From NCBI RefSeq assembly GCF_030272615.1, contig NC_081408.1, forward strand, positions 619,068,476 to 619,128,475: a stretch of 60,000 nucleotides of DNA. The letters are read 5' to 3'. The notes beneath the pieces were generated by a model that saw nothing but the letters and a program-made list of their open reading frames with translations, made no database searches and had not been told where the DNA came from. Made by a program: the position numbers and the translations under genes. The DNA is from Cryptomeria japonica (lineage: Eukaryota; Streptophyta; Pinopsida; Cupressales; Cupressaceae). Of the stretch, positions 11,546-24,300 are shown piece by piece. Each line of letters begins with the position of its first letter. The stretch's first letter is position 1.

Positions 11546-14528
11546 TGAACCTGATTCTCATTTCAGTCATCTTTGGATCCCTATAAGTGGATCCATAATT
11601 GATTTGAAGCTATTACTTCTCCATTGAAACCTTTGTTGCACAAACAACATCATTTGATTAGAAAGGGCCTACTAATTGACCTCATGTATTACACACAAGT
11701 GTACAAAAAATAGATCAAGTGTTTTCCTAATTAACCTTCCAAATATTTTTGGCGTACCCATTGCACACCAAAAGTGCAATTTCTAGTATGTATCCCTTCA
11801 GGTGATACTCTATTGAAATCAAATAACAAAATGTATATTTTGTTGTATTTATTAATTAATTAAAATTTAGAATGTTACATGTTTTTTTTTTTAATTAATT
11901 AATTATAATGATCAAATGTGTATCTTAATGTTTGGATGGATATTTCTTTAATGGAAAAATATTTAGTCAACCACAATAGAGAGCAGAGCTACATGATCAA
12001 TTATGTTGTAAAAAGGCAAAGTCATCTATGATGTAGTTGTGTGTGGTGCCTTGTTACAAGTAGTAAGAAGATTTCTTAATCATGAGAGTTGAGGCCCATC
12101 AATGAGTGCAACCTCTCAAATTGAATGAGTGTACCCAATTATGGATGTGTGTTGTATGGGTATATGTGTATGTAAATGACATGTATGTATTAGGTGACAT
12201 ATTCACATAAACTAAAATATACTAGCTTGGTCTTGAAAGACAATTGGTATTGATTGATTGTTATTGAGTTCCTCAAATGACCACATCTTATTGGCACCTT
12301 GTGAGACAAGGACCTTAGTATGAGAATAGTTGAGGTAAAAAGTAACTATAACAAGATTTAGGTGATATCCTAAGTGCAAAACTCTATGATGTTGTGTGAT
12401 TGATTTATATCTCATCCTTTTAGTTTAAAAAATTTTAATTGATTTTTAGTTTATCTTAGAACTTAACTTGTGCATTGGTTTTCAGAGATGGCCTAATGAT
12501 AGGAGAAATTATGAGAAACTCTAGAGTGGTTAAGCAAAGGATTGTTAAATCCATAATAGAAGTAGACATCTTTAGATTCGTATCCCCAGTCTAGAAATAA
12601 CGAATAATAAATAATCTACCAAGTGGTGTTTCCAAGTGCAACTAATTATTAAAGTGATTAGACAAGTAGATATTAAGATGAGGAAGGGGGAGGGGCAATA
12701 GTAGAACCCCTTGGGACATTGAATTGTAATTATACATGGACTAGTTTTTTTGCTTATATAAACTATACATTTTGAAAGTTGTAAAATTAGAGGTTATTCT
12801 TGAATGATACAAAATGCCACTCAATATTGGCAAGGCCAAATGTGTGTCTATGTTTGATATCTAATTTCTTAAATGATAAGACTATATTATTCTAATTATC
12901 ACAAGACATAATAAATTGGTAACAATCTTGTGAATATAGCATATCCTTAGAAGGGGGTTATGTCACTCAAGAAATATGTCTTGCTTGAAATTTAATATTT
13001 TGTATAGGCACTATTATATAAGAAAGGAACAAAAATTTGGTTGAATTTGTGAGCTATGAGGCTTATATTGAAGCTCAAGTACCAATCTTAGGTATTTTAC
13101 CTAACCTTTGGAGACTAATTAAATTTATTATTGATTGAGGGGATCTAGCTTTCTAGGTGTCTTGTATAATTTTGTTTAAATAGAAGAATCATAAACTTTG
13201 ATCAACTCATGTTGGTGTTGTGGTGTATATATGGAGACATCATAAGATTATTCTTTTAGTATGGATAGACCATGTTGCTAATTCATTTTTGTATCCACAA
13301 CAAATACTACACCTTGGCCTTCAATGACACAAGAAGATTCTTGAACTCATGATTTATAAACCATATCCTTAATAATTACCTACTTAACCACATGGTTGCA
13401 AGATTGTTATCAATAATAAAATCATTGACCATCAATCTCAGTATTGATATAATTGGCAACAGAATCACAAATCTTATCATCACATTCTATCAAACCTAGG
13501 GGGTGATAGCCATCAGACTAGGAGCTGATGTGCATGGAATTGGGGTACCAAAAATGATTGTAAAGTAGCCAATATTATTTTTGAAATAATAAAAGACTGA
13601 TCGACGATTAAAAATTAAAGATAGTTACACTCATAATTTGAAGACACAACAAGAAAAAGAGTTGTACTGCTCAAAATCTATTTTTTTAAACTATTTTTTT
13701 TAGGAAAATGGTGGATATTAAGGGGTACAAAGAGGGGGCCACACAAATAGGTCCTATTTTTATCAATTAAGCATAATCTCACATTTAGTGTATTCCCCCT
13801 TAAATATCAAAAAAATTAGCATTTCAAAATATCTTTAGTGAAAATTTAACCAATAACATTTAGTTTATATTAGTGTCAATAAGGTTAGGATTTCCTAGCT
13901 AGTCATTAGTGGGGACTTATTCACATGTTAATTTTACTTAGGTTCTAGGTGGAATTCTAGAAGTTACTAATAATGGGGCCATGTTCACCTTATTTACTTT
14001 TAGTTATCGAGGCATTTGATATTTACATCATCCATTTATGATATAGGAGCATTCAGAAGAATCTAGAAGATTTGAAACCCCTATCATTGTTGGATGTCAT
14101 GGCCTTGCAATTTGGGTAGTAACCGGAGGTCATAAGTAGGAATGTTAGGACCAAGTTCCCAAAGAGAAGAGTTAACAAAAATATATTCAGAGATGAAAAA
14201 ATGGAGACGAATTAATTTACTAGATTAAGGGAGTCATTGGAAAAGTGTTTCATTCTACTATGCTTGAGAGTTGAGATATGTGGTTTGAAAGGGGGATTTG
14301 TCAATACTTATTGTGTCAGATTCAAAAGTTTATATATATATATATAAAATTAAATATATATAAGATAGTTATTAAAATAATTATGTCAATATAATTATTA
14401 ATATTTATATTACATTTATATGTACATTTCTACTTAGAGTTATTTTATTTCTTAGCTAGAAAAGTTATTTATTTATTATAATTTTTATTTATCTCAATAT
14501 CAAATCTTATGTTTTATTTATTTCATTA
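11546..14528. other. Spacer without recognisable gene
   Basis: AT-rich, about 3 kb. No LTR ends, retroelement domain or RNA gene found. A 67-codon minus-strand frame at 12212-12415 has a faint WD-like KVLVSQGANKMW, which is not enough for a call. The region ends in an AT-only stretch (about 14330-14520). Confidence 0.55.
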
Positions 14529-14533
14529 TAATC

Positions 14534-15885
14534 TGTTGGACATTGTTGCTGCTAGGATATGTTGTTGTCATTGATGTCAACATATTCATGTGATTTATTG
14601 CTTCGGTGATTGTGGATTGGTCTACTGGGATCATGGTTTGATGTATGGAGTATTTCTAGTATAATTATATTCTTATGTATTGGTTCTAGTGTTTCGGAAA
14701 ACCTGATTGATCATATCACATGACCTTGTTTGCAATTTTTTTTTTCTGATCAATGATTTGTAGAGTTCGGTATATTTTGGTGTGATCAGATCTTGAGTTG
14801 AGATTTTGGGAGATTGTTTGGGATGGTCTTGTGTATCTTCATTTCAAGTGGTTCGTGATTTGGTGCTCCGCAAGCTATCTTTCTTCGTGACAATTGCTGT
14901 TAATTGAGTATTCTTGAGGTTTAGATGTTGATCGATGAAGATTTGATAACTGGTGTTGGTACAACTGTTACTGACGATTATAATGTGCTTGCTAGTATTT
15001 CCTAATTGTGTGATATTTGTTTTGGTGATCCACATTGATCGTTGTGTGATTTATTAGTGATTTTTCTGAACCGCTGATGTTCTTCGTGTTATGCCATTTT
15101 CTTGGTGGTGTAGCATGTTGTGGTTGATCTTGGCATGATTTTTGGTGGTGATGAGTGTTTGGATATTTGATTTAGGACCATGTTATTTCATGTATATCAT
15201 TATATTGGTCTGGTGGTTGATCTTTGTATCGTGTGATGTAATTTTATAATTGTGAGTTGAGGGTTTAGATGACCTTGTTGTCAAGGTTGATGAATTGTAT
15301 ATAAATAGGTGGTATAGTCATATAATTTAGGTATCAAGGTTGCGTCTGCATTATCAGAGGGTGATGTATGTGTAATCAAGGAATTCATCTTTCAGTGTGC
15401 TGCATTGAGTAGGGATTGATGTTGTAGAGCAAACATATGTGCTTAACTACAAATGTCATTAGGCATTAGCAAATGTTATTATTGCAGATCATTTGATTCT
15501 GAATTGTTGTCCAATCATTTTGTAAGTTAGTGATAATTTCTTGTAAGGTAGTGAACCTTCCCTAAGGGTTGTAGCCTTTCGAGTTATTATATCGTGAGCT
15601 GTAAGCTCTAGGTAGTGTGCCTAAATGCTGGTGCATTCTCCATTGTAATCATTTTCACATACTATTGTAGAGTATCATCTTATTGTGGGTAGGTTCCCAC
15701 CGTGGTTTTTCCCTTAACCAGATTTTCCATTTCAAAATCTTTGTGTTATGTGTTGTGGTATTTATTTTCTTATCCTTGTTGTTGTTGCAGTTTATCAGAT
15801 TTGTATTTGTGGTTGAGTTTGTCAATCCGACGAAAACTGATTCAAACCCCCCCTTCTCAGTTTTCCTTCATTGTTGTTGCCAACA
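14534..15885 (+). mobile_element. Solo LTR, copia type
   Basis: 1,352 bp, TGTTGGAC...GCCAACA, flanked by perfect TAATC duplications at 14529-14533 and 15886-15890. Inside are a TATA box (15298-15307), a CCCACCGTGGTTTTTCCC module near 15688, and a C-run followed by TTCTCAG close to the 3' end. There is no internal region. It belongs to a different LTR family from the others in the window but shares their end modules. Confidence 0.88.
15298..15307 (+). promoter_or_regulatory. TATA box in solo LTR
   Basis: TATATAAATA followed by GGTGGTATAG, about 590 bp before the LTR end, a plausible LTR promoter. Confidence 0.5.
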
Positions 15886-15890
15886 TAATC

Positions 15891-17277
15891 ATAGATGAAA
15901 AAAATAATCTTATATTATTTATACTTTATTATATAAAATCATGATCAAATCTGGAAAAAATTGCCATTAACAAAGATGTCTTTATTTTTTAGCAAAAACC
16001 TATATTTTTAAAAATGATATACAATTCTATTTCAACCTACGATAGGACCTTGTCATTTTTTGTGTGAGAGAAATGACACGCAAACGTCGAGAATAAAAAA
16101 TGGTGACGGGTAGGTTTTTTTTTTTCCATTTGGTGAGTCCTATAGACAATGGGCAGGGTTTTTATTTTCATTTAATGAGTTATAGATGACGGGTAGTTAA
16201 AAATGACTACATATTGACATACTTCATGATTTAAGATGAAGTACTTGACCTAGATCACATTGATCCATATTCAGTAGATCAGATTGTTGAACCTGATGGT
16301 GCTATTACTGATGTTGATGTGGATCCATTTTTTACTGATGATTACTTAGTTGAGATGGAAAGGGAGGTAGCTGAATGGGTGAAAAAAGTGGCAGAATGTG
16401 AGGAGATAGAAGATTAGGTTCGTGTTCCAGTAGAGACAGTTTCCTCACCTATTGAGGCACCTATTGAAGATATTGCACTGACAACGCCACCTACTTCAAC
16501 ATCCATTCAATAACAATATACTTTTTTGAGCTTTAGTCATAGAAGAAATTTATGATTTCTAATTTTCATTGATACAAAAGCTTGAACTTAATATGTATTT
16601 AGTGATTGTATTTGACTCAAATTGATTCAATGGTTGCACTTGTCTTTTGGTATATGATGTGCATTTAACTCAAACTTTGATTTATATATGATGGAAACCA
16701 GTAATATGGTATTATGTTCTATAAATTTAGTGTATATGTTCAAATATTCTCTTAACGTTTTGCCAAGTCTTGAATTTTTAAAATTTTGGCCAGAAGAATT
16801 ATTGTGGAGTAAGAGATTTTCATCTTTGATTATAATATATAAATAAATAATATAACATAGTATAAATTATACTATTTATATTATTTCATTTTTAGATATC
16901 ATGATTAATAAATATAATAAGATAAACCAATATCATTAAAATAAATATTTTCAAAATTATTTATTAATGGAAAAGAAATTTATAAAAATTTCGTTATTTT
17001 TCTGATGGAGATTTGATCTCCGCGTAGACAATTCAGCACTTTGACTGTGTAAGAATCATGTGGATTAATAAAGAAGCACCATTAATTTCAATTCTATGCC
17101 CACCAATTATAGTGAAGATTGTGGATGACAATTAATTTTCACGTGCGTTCCACAGATCATATGATTACACAGGCCACCACATTATCACAACTGGTTGTAG
17201 CTATTCTAGATCCAAAATGACATGCCTCTACATGATGCCGAAGGCATACAATTCATGTACGAAATGTTCATGAGACC
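15891..17277. other. Spacer with one decayed coding fragment
   Basis: AT-rich spacer up to the target site of the large gypsy structure. Apart from the fragment at 16229-16512 I see no gene. GATTTGATCTCCGCG near 17010 resembles a worn tRNA-like arm but no cloverleaf forms. Confidence 0.5.
16229..16512 (+). pseudogene. Acidic C-terminal coding fragment
   Basis: One frame reads DEVLDLDHIDPYSVDQIVEP, continues through EMEREVAEWVKKVAECEEIED, one TAG, then a Pro/Thr/Ser-rich end before TAA at 16510-16512. Composition and codon pattern look coding. The DLDHIDPY part recalls the acidic tail of some plant hAT-type transposases, but I see no dimerisation domain upstream, so the family is a guess. Confidence 0.35.
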
Positions 17278-17282
17278 GACAT

Positions 17283-20200
17283 TGTAGGACCCCTCCTCGA
17301 TCTGACTCTTTTTGTATGTTTTTGATTGACTTCAGTGGAACATTATTGTATATTGATTCAAATTTTACGCGATGTTATTTCATGCTTTATCTGGATTTGT
17401 GGTGTATGATATTATGCAGTATCTTAGTACTTATGATTAATGTTATTTTATGGATCATTATCATGGACTGACACTCTTACCTTATATGTGCAATGTGTTA
17501 TTTATGTGTTGTGTGTTTGCATGTGTATGGGATGTGAGGAGATGATTTTCCTTCACTCACTCTGGTGAGACAGGGAACATCATGATTCTCCTTCATCGGT
17601 GTGCGTGTCGTGTCTATATATATATACATTTTTCTATATGCACGTGTGGTTCTTTGGTACAGGACATTGTAGGTACAAGTACCAGGTAGGTACAGGGTAT
17701 CAACTACACCTGGTTTCGTAGGTCTGAGTGTGCCTTATATGTCTGATGGGAGTGGAGGAGATAGTTGTTGGAGCCTAACTTGACCCACAGTTATACTCGT
17801 GTGAGTGTTGTCAGTTGGCTATCTTTCCCGTCTGGCTGGTATGCCAGTCATGGTGCTTGGGTTTGGTCATTTGTGAGTCATCATTTGATCATTCTTTGTT
17901 TTGCATGTTTTCATTCATCTAAATGGTTATTTAATTAAATGGATGATGCTATCTTATGTTGGTGTAATTAGTTAATTATTATGCTATGAGATTATTGATT
18001 TAATGAAATTAATGATTTGCTAGATCAAATGGTTAAATGGCTTATTTCATTATGTAAAGTTGCATTAATATATTCCGTGGAAGGAAATAAATAATTGCCT
18101 AGCCATCTAAATGTTAAATGCTTATGTTGAAAGAAAGTATTTTGGAAATAGAAAATAAAATAAAAAGCTTTTCCTTTTGACTTTTGCATTTTAATTGTTG
18201 GAAAAGAATTGTTTTTGGAAAAGAGTAAATCTGATTGCTTTTTACTTTTTAAATAAATTAATTTGATTGGTGGAGAAAACTTTCAACCTAGAAAGTTTAG
18301 GTTGAAATTATTTTTCCCATATATTCTTGGAAATTTACTGGAAGAAGAGGCAGAACTTTTGGAGAGAAAATTTGGAAAACCATTCTGAAGGAGGAGCTGG
18401 AATTTGATTTGGTTTGCAAGGATTGGGATTCTCCATCATTTTACTTGCTAGTTTGCTTCAAGGTTGGATGATCTCTTCTTATTTTAAATTTAATTTTGAA
18501 ATTTTTAGTTGCTTCTTGTGTGTTGAAAAGTTGCAAATCTCCTTGTAAATTCTTTTGGAATGATTGGAATGGAAGAAGAAATGCATGTTATTGTTGATTT
18601 TGTGAAGCTTATATGATATGTTTGCTTATAGGAAAGAAATGGTTCATTTCTCTATTTGTTGTATGTTTTTGTTCTTGAGATCAACTTCTGGAAATTCCCT
18701 CTTCTATTGTTGCCTAAATCATTATCTATTGGGTTCTTGTGTGATTTTATTTCACCATTTACCTTATTGGTAAATATTCCTTTGAAATTTGGATCTTGGC
18801 ACTGTGTGTGTGTGTGCCCATGAAAAGATCAGGAAATGAATCATTTTTGTGTTTAAATGGTTTTGTGGCATATTGATTTTAAATGCTTTTGAAGCATGTA
18901 TTATTTTGTTTGTGGACTTTACCTTACCCTATGGCGGGTTAGTCCCACCACGCGGGTCGGTAGTGTCTGCTACCCGCAGGTAACATTACTACCGATCGAC
19001 AGTAATGCTATGTAGTAGCAGTACTACCAATTGGTAGTAGTGCTACCGATCGGTAGCAGTTGTTACCAGCGGTAGTAGTACTATCAGTCGGTAATGGCTA
19101 ATACCGGTTGGTAGTAGTGCTATCAGTTGATATGCCTGCTATCAGTGGTAGAGGTACTACTAGTAGGTAGTGTCTGCTGCCTCAACATCAGCAATACCGT
19201 GGTTGGCCTTAACCCCCGCGTAACCTTGTACCCTTAGTACAAATTCCTATGTGCTATGAATTTAATTTTTATTAAATGAAATAGTTTTAAAGTGGTTTTT
19301 ATTGTTAAATGTAAATAGTAATTTCCTAGTGATTTTTATAATGTGGATTAATAAATTTATCTATGGAAATCAAGGCATGAATTAGTAATTCAAATTGGTT
19401 AATTTGGATATATTCTGGAAATGGATTAAAATATCTATTAGGAGTTCATGTTTTATTCGCTTGAATATTTAATGTGAATTTTATCCTTGATGGAATATTG
19501 ATTTGGAAATTGAATAGAAGTGAATGTCGTAAGGGAGTGTTTTATTTAATTTTCAATCATTTATGTTGCAAGTGCTTATGATGCTGATTTTCTCAAAGAT
19601 TGTGTGAGTGCGGACTTAGTGAAATTAGCTTTCCTTGCAAAGAGTTATATTGTGTTATTTCTGGTCTGTGGTTCAGTTGTCTTGTGGTGGCTATTTGGTA
19701 CCTTTGACCAAATGATATATGATGGCTTCATTGTCTTAACCATGTAGTGTCTTTGCCTTATGATTAACCAAGAGTCAGGATGTCCTTGTTTTGACCACTT
19801 GTTTCTAGATAGTGGTGTTATGGCTTTTTGCTTCACAATAGGGTACTCATGGAGTGACCATGTTTGTTTAAATGTCTTTTGAGAGAGTGGCTTTCGAGTG
19901 GGGGCCGTGCCCAAAGTGGTTGGCAGGATAACCCATCGAAAGTCAGATAATAAAGTGATAATCTAATTAATTGATTAGGTGGGTAGTTCATAACATTAAA
20001 TAAGATATTGTACCTCGCGCATAGGTGAGTTCTTTTACAGGGCTCATATTGTAGTGAGAAGGCCTAGAATGTCTTCACGAAAAGTTGGTAGGGTCCGTAT
20101 GGGACTTAGTTGGAGCCGAAGGTTCGAGAAAGGTTACCAGGGTAACCTAGGATGGGGGTCGGGACCTATGGAGGCCGACCATGGTAACCATAATAAGCTA

Positions 20201-20991
20201 TGCGATGACACTCTCTCTTTAGGTTCACTTGTGGTTTGTGATGTCAGTTCACTTGTGTATTTGTGATGTTGAGTCACCTGGCTATTGTGGAGTCTTATTG
20301 TGCTATCATAGAGTTGTATTGTTTTGTTGACCATGTCATTCTTTTGCTTGCTTGAGGGTCCTCTGCTATCTCCTAGCACAGTGGGGTGATTCCATTTTGG
20401 GAATTACATGGTCGGGTGGTAGTGCCACTTCCCATCGAATGTTCTTGTTCGTACCTTCATGCGAGGATTAACTTCATAGGTTTTTTTGTGGTTCGTGACT
20501 CATGCTCTATCTCATGTTGGAGATTATTGTTATTTGGAGACCTATGTGGTCATTGTATCATGATCTTTTGTAACCTTGTATTTGGTTAAGTTGTATCTTT
20601 ATATGTATATTGAGAAGCCATGTATTGGAAGAGCAATGTAATCCTAAGATTGGGATGTTATTTATGAGTTTCCGTTATGTTATGTGTACATGCTTATTGA
20701 AGAGAAATTATATTATATCCTTTCAATCTTTCATTTGTGTAATTTGTTATTGCACATGGCTTCTTGTGATCATTGAGTTAATGATGGATTATTGGATTAA
20801 CCTTAATTGCAGAATTTATCTTTTGGTTTTAATTCTTCGTTGGTAACCCTTAAGGGATTCTGTTGTAAGTCTTCCGCTTGTGTTATCATGGATGTTGTGT
20901 TTAATGCACTTATTATGTTTATACTTTTAAAAAAAAAAATGTTTCACCCTTGATGTGGGTTTTCCTTTGGGGTTCCTGGTGGGGCATTGCA
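17283..20991 (+). repeat. Gypsy LTR1
   Basis: 3,709 bp, TGTAGGACCCC...GGGGCATTGCA. By eye it is about nine-tenths identical to LTR3. It holds the CCGATCGG-type minisatellite at 18955-19190. Short open frames inside (for example 20386-20846) recur in LTR2 and LTR3 with different breaks and are not genes. Confidence 0.9.
18955..19190. repeat. Palindromic minisatellite in LTR1
   Basis: Imperfect units of about 20-24 bp built from GGTAGTAGTGCTACCGATC. Because CTACCGATCGGTAG is self-complementary, neighbouring units can fold on each other. Counterparts lie at 48855-49135 (LTR3) and, truncated, at 41205-41264 (LTR2). Confidence 0.75.
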
Positions 20992-20993
20992 TT

Positions 20994-21007
20994 TGGTATC
21001 AGAGTCC
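20994..21007 (+). other. Primer binding site, gypsy internal 1
   Basis: TGGTATCAGAGTCC, two bases after LTR1: tRNA-iMet type, usual for plant chromoviruses. Confidence 0.8.
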
Positions 21008-21143
21008 ATTTTTCAATACTGGGTACTCTGAGTTTGTAGTGAGCCCATTCGCCTTGACCTTTTATGTGGGTCTTGTGGTGTGACTTCCTTGCTTCTTTCC
21101 TTGCCTTTGATCTGAACTTTTCTCTCTTGTGCAGTGTTAGGTC

Positions 21144-21847
21144 ATGGCTAGGAAAGCCAAGGGAGGTGGCCTTGTTGGTGGCCGCACTAGAGGTAGAGGA
21201 GGAGGATGGGGTCGAGGTTATGACCACCATAGTCCTTCGCCACCACCCACTCATGTGAGTGTGGATCAAGATCAGTCTGTTCATCAGGAAGGACCGCATT
21301 CAGGAGAGCAGGTTCCCAAAAGGGAAGAGCTGCGACATATGTTTTAGGAGGTGCTAGCTAGAATAGGACCCAGACCTGAGGTGGATCAGCCCATCCATAC
21401 CCAAGTAGTGGAGTCCCATCAACAGATTTTGGAGAGAGAAAGAGAGAGATCTCCAAGAGGGAGAGAGGTCCCAGTGGACCAGGATCCAGCTAACATGGGG
21501 CACATGAGGGACTTGATAAGGTCCAATCCTCCTTTCTTTGATAGTAAAGGTACCGGTCTTGAGGTAGAGACTTGGCATAACTGTTTAGATCGATGTTTTG
21601 CCATGTATCCATATGGTAGAAACACCAAGGTGAGATGCACTATCATGCATCTCAAGAGTTTCATATCTATCTAGTGGTTGTTAAAGGAGGAGAGGATCAA
21701 TGTGAGCACTAACACCGTGTTATGGGAGAGATTTTTGGAGAGATTCAGGGCATGATTTCTCTCACCCCAGTGGAGGCAGTCATGAGAAGACGAGTTCTAT
21801 TCTTTGTGCCAGTTTGGGTTGTCAGTAGATCAGTTTGAGCACATGTT
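21144..21847 (+). pseudogene. gag: Gypsy copy 1 gag, 5' part
   Basis: Starts MARKAKGGG at 21144 with an Arg/Gly-rich N-terminus, then NPPFFDSKGTGLEVETW, the start of the retrotransposon gag domain, and FLSPQWRQS. In-frame stops appear after RHMF (21345), in the KSFISI-stop stretch (21672-21674) and further on. Copia-1 is inserted at FEHMFY; gag resumes at 29166 with ELK. It is parallel to 42387-43345 in copy 2. Confidence 0.8.
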
Positions 21848-21852
21848 CTATG

Positions 21853-23302
21853 TGTTGGCATATGTATAGAGTTTGATGACATGATGGGATTGTATGTTTT
21901 CATTGATGTCAATATGTTGAAGTATGAACCAGTATATTGAAGTAAGCAAATTGGGAAGTGAACCGGTATGATGGTATGAACTAGTATATGCAAAAAGTGA
22001 ACCGGTATGTTGGCATGTGAACCGATATATGCAAAGTTTGTATCAAGGTTTTATTTGATATGACTACTGGTTGGTAGTCTCAGCTTCAGGGTTTCTAGTT
22101 GATGCATTCCAAGTCTGTGTGATTCAACCGACGACATCTTGTGATGATTTAGCATTGAAATGAAGATTAGATCATGTTGCCACATTAGCCTTGTGCGTGT
22201 GAAGAATTTCCTTGAGGATCTTGCATGAAGAAGATTGATTCTATCTACCTCGGGAATGTGCAAAATATTAGTAAATGGTGGAGAGTGCGTGATGGGTTAT
22301 CAGCTTCCAGAAGCGGTGAAGAATGAACGATGGAGAACATCTTGAGATTTGTTCAAGATTATTTTACCCTATGTAATGTGTTTAAACGGCCAGGATTGGA
22401 ACAACTGTATTGTTAACCTAGATGCTTAGGGTTTTAGGTTTTGGCCACTGACCTAATTATTGTCTATAAGGTCAATGATGATTTTCATTTGAAGTTGTTG
22501 GTAAATGAATGTATGTGAAGTGACTCTTTCTAGACCGGACAAGTGAGTAGAGATCTATAGAGTGTGATTGCAGATGTAAAGGAACTGAAGTGGATCTGCC
22601 TTGGCATTAAGTGTTGTTATCAGATCAATGTATTACCTGTTGACTTCTAACCGTTTTAGCAGTTGGAAAATCCCTTTACCGGGTAGCTTTAATAGGCTTT
22701 TTGTAAATCCTTTAAGAGGGTGACTCAAAATCATTGAGTTCTTCAAATCCTCTTACAAGGTAACCTTTAACAGGGTTTTAACCTCTAACCGGGTATTTAG
22801 CCATCCCTTAACTGGGTGATCCCTAGCAGGATCGGTTCCTAGCAGAACCTATTGTAAAGTCTTTAACCAGACTAGGCTCCTAACATAGAGGACTTCAGAA
22901 GAGTTCAAGAAAAATTTGTGGGTATTCATCCCCACCATGGTTTTTCCCAGTTGGGTTTCCACATGAAAAATCAATGTGTTATGTGTGATGCTTTTTCATG
23001 TGATGTTTTAGTGTTTTCTGTTAAGCGATAATGCAAGCTGATCCAATGGTCATTGTATTTATGATGCATTACTTTCTTAAGCACATGGGTGAAGTTGAGA
23101 TGAGATATTAGGTTTTGAGAAGATCTAGATGTTACCAGTTTATGTCTTTTACCGGTAGTGCCTTGATTTAGATTGGTGATATTGTTTACCAATTAGTGCA
23201 GTCTTTGTAGTTTAAGTTGTTGAAGAAGTTTTTGTCCATACCGATTCACCCCCCCCCCCTCTCAGTATCTGTTGGGTATTTACCGTTCATCATTATTCAT
23301 CA
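21853..23302 (+). repeat. 5' LTR of Copia-1
   Basis: 1,450 bp. Contains TCTATAAGG near 22463 (possible TATA box, conserved in all three LTRs of this family), the CCCCACCATGGTTTTTCCC module near 22930, and a C-run with TCTCAGTATC at about 23250-23270. Confidence 0.93.
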
Positions 23303-23304
23303 AT

Positions 23305-23316
23305 TGGTATCAGAGC
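23305..23316 (+). other. Primer binding site of Copia-1
   Basis: TGGTATCAGAGC, an exact match to the usual tRNA-iMet site, two bases after the LTR. Confidence 0.9.
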
Positions 23317-23373
23317 GTCCTCCAAGTCCTCTATGTTATAAGCTTAACCACTTGAGGAAAAGATCCTATTCTA

Positions 23374-24300
23374 ATGATGAAGAGGGAAGGTCCTAAGTTC
23401 AACAGAGATAACTTTAAGATATGGAAGGACAAAATGAAGATCTACATTAAAAGCATGGGTGCTCAACACTGGAACTATGTTGAGAATACTTATGTTGTCC
23501 CTACCGGTACTCTCACCGATGATCAAAGAAGAGAAATTCAGGAGAATGTGCTAGTCATGGAAGCTTTTATCAGCAATCTATCTGATATTGAGTTTATAGA
23601 TGTTCAAGACAAAGACAATCCCAAAGATGTATGGGATACCCTAGAAACTATCTATGGTGGTGATGAGCATGTGAAGCAAGCTAAGGATGAGAGCCTTAGG
23701 GGAAAAATTGAAGAATGCAGATGGTTGAAGGAGAGACCATTCAACAATATGGGATAAGAATTAAAAATGTTGTTGGAGACATCAAGAGTGCAGGAGGTAC
23801 AATGGATGATTCCACCATTGTTAGCAAGGTTTTGAGATCCTTGTTGTCGGTCTATGCAATAAGTGTTGCCGCTATTCAGGAGTTGAAATCTATTGACAAG
23901 ACAAAGGTATCCCTAGATTCCATCATTTCTAAGTTGACCGCATATGAGCTAAATAGTTATGATGGCAGTGTTTAGAAGATTGAATTAGCCTTTAGGGAAT
24001 CTACTGCACTATCTAGAAAGGGAAAAGAAGTTGGTACTAGCTATGAACCTAGACAAAACAAAGATATGGACGATGAGGAGATCCTGATGGAATTTGAAGC
24101 TCTTCTTGCCAAGAGACTTCCTAAGGGAATTGGAAAATATAGAGGCAAGCTCCGTTTGAATTTTTTTTCTTGCAATAGGATAGGACACATTGCTATCAAC
24201 TGTCCTAATAGTGATAATAAGGACAAACCAGAGAAATTTAAAAAGTTCAAAGGAGAAAATAGGAGAAGCTGTCTTGTTGCAGTCAATGAAGGTGTCACTG
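23374..24300 (+). pseudogene. gag: Copia-1 gag
   Basis: Starts MMKREGPKFNRDNFKIWKDK, a standard copia gag N-terminus (the second ATG is adjacent). Gag continues through VWDTLETIYGG, then a frameshift near 23735 (resuming IQQYGIRIKNVVGDIKSAGG) and TAG at 23973. The zinc knuckle reads FFSCNRIGHIAINC, so the first Cys has become Phe. Gag runs in frame into pol without a separate start, as in Ty1/copia. Confidence 0.88.

Noticed and set aside
11020-11586. 188-codon open frame
   Set aside because: Mostly the CT-rich repeat. It starts inside the LTR of element A and has no family features.
12212-12415. WD40-like minus-strand frame
   Set aside because: Only one faint repeat-like word (KVLVSQGANKMW), and no neighbouring repeats or convincing splice sites.
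17005-17050. tRNA-like sequence
   Set aside because: GGAG-ATCAAAT-CTCC on the minus strand resembles a T-arm, but no acceptor, D or anticodon arms can be formed.
18955-19190. CRISPR-like array
   Set aside because: Units are contiguous and variable without spacers, inside a plant LTR: a minisatellite.
20386-20846. Two adjacent 67-78 codon frames in gypsy LTR1
   Set aside because: They recur in LTR2 and LTR3 with different breaks and lie in non-coding LTR sequence.
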